Below, piece after piece: positions 60,490-64,000 of a DNA stretch of 64,000 bases (position 1 is the first letter of the stretch; each line of letters opens with the position of its first letter). Both the position numbers and the translations under genes were made by a program. The notes under the pieces were generated by a model. The model saw nothing but the letters and a program-made list of their open reading frames with translations, was not told where the DNA came from and did not search any database. Source of the DNA: Amphibalanus amphitrite (Eukaryota; Arthropoda; Thecostraca; Balanomorpha; Balanidae); assembly GCF_019059575.1 (NCBI RefSeq), contig NW_024881844.1:496001-560000 (forward strand). The letters are read 5' to 3'.

Positions 60490-60703
60490 TGTAGTGTATC
60501 GAGTACCTAGTGCATCGGGTGTCCGAGGCTCGGCATCGGGCCCCCGGTAATACGAGTGTGAGGCGGCCGCACCCTGCTCGGCTCGAGTCAGAGCCAGCAG
60601 TCGAGAGGCTCCGCCCGGCCGCACAGCACGACAGTGCCTTAGTGTTTTGCACCGCGAGGTTGTGAGAATACATCGGAATCCGGAGACGGCGGTGGACACT
60701 ACA
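60490..60703 (+). repeat. 3' LTR
   Basis: 214 bp, the same as the 5' LTR by eye, following the purine tract and followed by the TCGAT target copy. Confidence 0.95.
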
Positions 60704-60708
60704 TCGAT

Positions 60709-61061
60709 ATATGTAGTTCAATTTGTTTTATTCTTACTTTTCTTTTAGAACAAACATGCGATGCATCACATGCATTACTCTGCACATTGTCGATAAGTTA
60801 TCTTTATCATTTTAAAATGTGTGCGCTGTGCGTCTACTTACAATAGACATGGTAACGTCTCCGGATTACGTTGTATTGGAACATGTGTCTACGACATTCA
60901 CCTCACTTACTAACAACAATTAAACACCATGCAACGAAAAACGTAGGTATCTGATATATCCAATCTGTTTTCTCTATCACCAAAATCAAACACACAAATA
61001 ATTTCTTTGCATACCTATACGTTTGCTGAACACCAAGTTTGTTTGACTACCAAGTACCATG

Positions 61062-61145
<84 letters not shown>

Positions 61146-61989
61146 GCAAAAAATGAAAATGATATCCTCAGTTGAAAAGAGATCGATATTCCTCAGTAGC
61201 ATTTATTCGTATTTGAGGACAGGTAGCGCGGTGCGACGGCTGAGCGCCTTTTCGGGGTCATGTGTGCGCTCTCTCGGCATTGCCCATGTGTGCACTCGTC
61301 AGTGCCCTGCCCCGCTGTCTGGTGTAGAGCCCGCGCACCGTCCGGCCGGGGGCCCTCGTCAAGGGCTCTCAGGGGGCACCCGGGCGGCCCAACAACAATA
61401 ATCGACTCCACTCGACGGCGGTAATCCATGGGAATATAGCGCTGGATAATGTTGTCGGTGTTCCCGAGGCGCGCGCTGCAAGCGGTGGTGATGGCCGGTA
61501 AAGCGGCACCTCGGCCCAGGGTCTGGGGATCGGGACACCCCCGCGCTGGAGGTGACAAAGGGAGTGTGTACCGAACCGCTTCAACACGAGCTCAATGATG
61601 TGACGATTGCACGGCGAATGTTGACATGAGTTATTGGAGTAGCTGTTTATCGTGTATGGATAGACGGCAACGGTCTGAATGTGCTACTTAGATTCTATTG
61701 TCACATCGTACTTCAAGCTGGAATTTATCGAACGGATGTGGAGCGTGCTACGGTTGGAGGTTATGCTGCATACACAGACACACCCACAAAATGCGATAGC
61801 ATTCAATTTAATCTATATTATCAGAGATTAATATTTGAAACTAACAGAATATCAAATAGAAATGATTTTAGCCACAGGTGTTCGTTTTAACATCAAGTTT
61901 CCTAGTTGCCTTGATAATTAGATCCAAGGAATGAAAGCTTGCTTTGCAAACAAATTGCAGTATGTTTCCTCTTGCTGCTTTATATATCA
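60709..61989. other. intron 1, includes a (TA)n microsatellite
   Basis: An almost pure TA run of about 80 bp lies at 61063-61141. Bases 61210-61590 are GC-rich and hold frames on both strands without recognisable domains. No exon is supported. Confidence 0.5.
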
Positions 61990-62482
61990 ACACAACCCAG
62001 GCGCGGATACAAGGGGGGGGGGCATGGGGGCCATGGCCCCCCCTTGGCCGATTTTTTTTTTTTAAATAAAATAAAAAGTTAAAAAGTTAAAAAGCTGAAA
62101 AGGGGGCCTCCTGAAAATAAAGTGGCCGAAATCCGATGAGTTTTTTTTTAACCTACCCACTTAGTTATTTCTTAGAAGACTAGCTGAGAAGACTTCTTTG
62201 TTAGAAGATTGGTAAAGCTTTTCATAACTTGGAGGTCTCTTATACTCACAGAGATGACCACTTTTACAGGGCCTCCTAACCTGCACAGAGGGCCTCCAAG
62301 CCTGCACAGATGTTGAGATGTTGCCTGAACAGCTAGATAAGCTCAATAGACGCAGTTTTTTTGGGGGGGGGCCCAACAAGTGGGAAGATGGGGCCTCCAA
62401 CAGGTGGGATTATGGGGGGGGGCCTCCTGGTTTCTAATGGCCCCTCCCTTGGAGATTTTCTGGATCCGCCCCTGACACAACC
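61990..62482. mobile_element. 477-bp hAT-like MITE with 8-bp duplication ACACAACC, near exon 2
   Basis: The insert (61998-62474) starts CAGGCGCGGATACAAGGGGG and ends CTGGATCCGCCCCTG, with ACACAACC on both sides. The terminal repeats are imperfect, but the 8-bp duplication is exact, which is the hAT pattern. The interior has opposed G and C runs and repeated GGGCCTCC/GAGGGCCTCC motifs like the minisatellite unit at 831-2180. It ends about 220 bp before the exon 2 acceptor. Confidence 0.8.
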
Positions 62483-62695
62483 CAAACATGAGCTGTGATT
62501 TTGACATTGTGCCAGTAACACTGTCATCGGTCTTTGGCGGACATTGTGATGCTCGGATCTGCTTTTTAACTAGACAAACTGCTCCGTTACGCGACATCCA
62601 GGGTTTGCGGACGAGACAGCGTGAATGAATGCCGTTTAAAATGCTGGCGCCACCCAGCACACTGATTGCCCTAACTCAAATATGCGTTCTTGCAG

Positions 62696-62852
62696 TGGCG
62701 TGGGGCTCGGCCGAGTGCACTTCGAGAAGCAGCCGCCCTCCAACCTGCGCAAGAGCAACTTCTTCCACTTTGTGATCGCCCTGTACGACCGCATCGGCCA
62801 GCCCGTCGAGGTCGAACGAACCGCCTTCGCCGGCTTCGTCGAGAAGGACGAG
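62696..62852 (+). CDS. kn: Collier/Knot/EBF transcription factor, coding exon 2 (start of DNA-binding domain)
   Basis: The acceptor TTCTTGCAG precedes a base that completes Ser42, then 52 residues: [52 protein letters not shown]. This is the near-invariant beginning of the COE DNA-binding domain. Arg60 here aligns with Arg63 of EBF1, a residue I recall as needed for DNA binding. FVIALYDR with Ile and EVERTAF fit arthropod Collier better than vertebrate EBF. The donor GAG|GTAGGA leaves phase 0. The preceding intron is about 11.1 kb, the next 814 bp. Confidence 0.95.
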
Positions 62853-63303
62853 GTAGGAGTAAGGTTCATATTCATCACGATGTGCTAGGTAGAGCTAAGT
62901 TCATCTGTCAGCCAGGTCTCCATTTGTCAGCTGTCCGGACATCTGGTTTTCAACGACCACATTTCTATCGGCTCGTCTCCCGAAATGGCCCCCATCCCAG
63001 TGGACCGCTGAGTAGTCGGTCAGGACACGCGGTGCGTGTGAGTGCGGTCCGTGCCCGTGTCACCGCTCCTTGCCCCGATCGATGGCACCCGACCGGCTAC
63101 CGCGCGCCGTTTCTCCTCACCCTCATCCGGCCGTAAGAGAAATGATAAATACTTAATCTCCTTCATCCGGGGTATTTTTTCTGAGTCCCGATATTATTTT
63201 GACTTCCCCTCGCGGCTCTCCCGCGGGAGTCGTCTGTGTGCTCAACTGGGGATCGATCTGCCACTGCGCGCCGCGCCGTCTCGCCCCCGGCCGCTCCCGT
63301 CAC

Positions 63304-63305
<2 letters not shown>

Positions 63306-63377
<72 letters not shown>
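63306..63377. repeat. (TC)n microsatellite in intron 2
   Basis: About 70 bp of CT repeat lies within the 814-bp intron between exons 2 and 3. The surrounding intron has a GC-rich left half and nothing else supported. Confidence 0.97.
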
Positions 63378-63379
<2 letters not shown>

Positions 63380-63666
63380 CCTCACTGCAGCGCTGAAGGA
63401 GCCCGTCATCCGCTCTCTATAGTCGATGGACGGCGCGAACCGGGACCGCACCAACACAGGGAAAAGTCTATCCAGTCTATGATAAGTTGAGACAGATAGG
63501 ATTTGACTAGCAACGCGCACACGCTGGGTTTTTCTCTTTTTTTGTCTATCTTTCCGTGGTTTTGATGGATAAAAATTCGAAGCACACAGTATCCCCAAAA
63601 TAAACAGTGAATCGTCTTAGCAATTACACGAAGAATAAACAATGATATTGATCTCTTCCTTTACAG

Positions 63667-63730
63667 GAACCCGAAGGTCAAAAAACGAATAATGGTATTC
63701 ATTACCGATTGCAGCTGTTATTTGCCAATG
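63667..63730 (+). CDS. kn: Collier/Knot/EBF transcription factor, coding exon 3
   Basis: After the acceptor TTTACAG the exon reads EPEGQKTNNGIHYRLQLLFA, then N and one base of a Gly codon before the donor G|GTAAGT. KTNNGIHYRLQLL is invariant in the COE DNA-binding domain (EBF1 has EKTNNGIHYRLQLLYSNG). The frame is phase 0 in and phase 1 out and joins exon 2 without a break. The three exons give 115 residues. The rest of the DNA-binding domain, the Cys/His knuckle, the IPT and the HLH segments must lie to the right. Confidence 0.95.
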
Positions 63731-64000
63731 GTAAGTACCTACTTGTCTTCTTCAGTACACAGTTATTGTGATTTTTTTATATAAAAAATATTACATAAAT
63801 TTAATGAAATAATCTCTTTCGCGATAATCGCATCGTTAAATAACTAAAACCAGTTTCATATTCAGAGACAGCAATATTTCAACATGATGAAGCTTCTTTA
63901 TGTAGCTGTGTCTTTCAGAAACATTTGTCCTGAAGCTCTCACACTTCAATTAATAATTCATCCAAGAGTTCAATGTCGAAACACACATGCCAAAACCGCG
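63731..64000 (+). other. start of intron 3
   Basis: The sequence is AT-rich, with no acceptor followed by COE-like peptide before the edge, so intron 3 is longer than 270 bp. Confidence 0.6.

Larger units (their letters stand above)
56092..60708 (+). mobile_element. Ty3/Gypsy LTR retrotransposon, looks whole, young
   Basis: Two 214-bp LTRs that look identical by eye flank an internal region with one long Gag-Pol frame. The element runs 56097-60703 and is flanked by the 5-bp duplication TCGAT (56092-56096, 60704-60708). LTRs start TGTAG and end CTACA. A primer-site-like TGGCGACGAGG follows the 5' LTR, and a purine tract (GAGAGGGGGGGA) precedes the 3' LTR. Identical LTRs mean a recent insertion. 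Domain order RT, RNase H, integrase places it in Ty3/Gypsy, probably Mag/SURL-like. No envelope-type frame is seen. It sits in intron 1 of the Collier/EBF gene, in the gene's orientation. Confidence 0.95.

Noticed and set aside
60704-62695. A further exon of Collier between the LTR element and exon 2
   Set aside because: Exon 1 joins exon 2 in phase with the conserved SGVGL junction, leaving no room for missing residues.

Overview
The window is animal nuclear DNA, most likely from an arthropod and plausibly a crustacean. Genes are very sparse, introns are long with GT-AG borders, microsatellites and minisatellites are abundant, and many transposon families are nested in one another. One host gene is secure. 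Three exons near the right edge encode the N-terminus of a Collier/Knot/EBF (COE) transcription factor. Its peptides ([41 protein letters not shown]) are diagnostic and nearer the arthropod forms. The species cannot be fixed by eye.

Layout. 1-2.2 kb: end of a poly-G hairpin element, then a 21-bp minisatellite split by a small poly-A retrocopy with a 16-bp target duplication. 2.5-3.7 kb: poly-G/AGGTCA element A. 3.9-7.9 kb: the 3' part of an endonuclease-type LINE, cut in two by a 2.6-kb TTAA-flanked DNA transposon. 8-20.7 kb: mostly non-coding, with two minisatellites, element B, a perfect 38-bp palindrome and MITE pieces. 20.8-22.6 kb: decayed coding DNA on the minus strand, a possible AF4/FMR2-like fragment next to a LINE RT/RNase H remnant. 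26.8-29.1 kb: a 2.3-kb foldback element. 30.1-31.2 kb: two perfect hairpins and nested Harbinger-like MITEs. 35-38.4 kb: more MITEs and the best copy (C) of the poly-G/AGGTCA family. 40.2-42.7 kb: a satellite array with a unit of about 440 bp. 45.4-46.8 kb: an element with long inverted arms. 48.5-50.5 kb: a dead Tc1/mariner region split by a hAT-like MITE.

50.85-64 kb is the host gene. A CpG-rich promoter-like stretch (CRE, two CCAAT boxes, GC box) leads to coding exon 1 (51443-51567). Intron 1 is about 11.1 kb. It holds a minisatellite, a TIR element, a young whole-looking Ty3/Gypsy LTR retrotransposon in the gene's orientation (56097-60703) and a hAT-like MITE. Exon 2 (62696-62852) and exon 3 (63667-63730) follow, and the gene runs off the right edge. 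GC-rich islands with homeodomain-like ATTA/TTAT motifs scattered through the 50 kb upstream could be regulatory DNA of this developmental gene, but that is inference.

No new multi-gene system is visible. The most novel material is repetitive: the poly-G hairpin/AGGTCA family, the foldback element with two divergent copies of one reading frame, and the layered insertions whose target duplications give relative ages.
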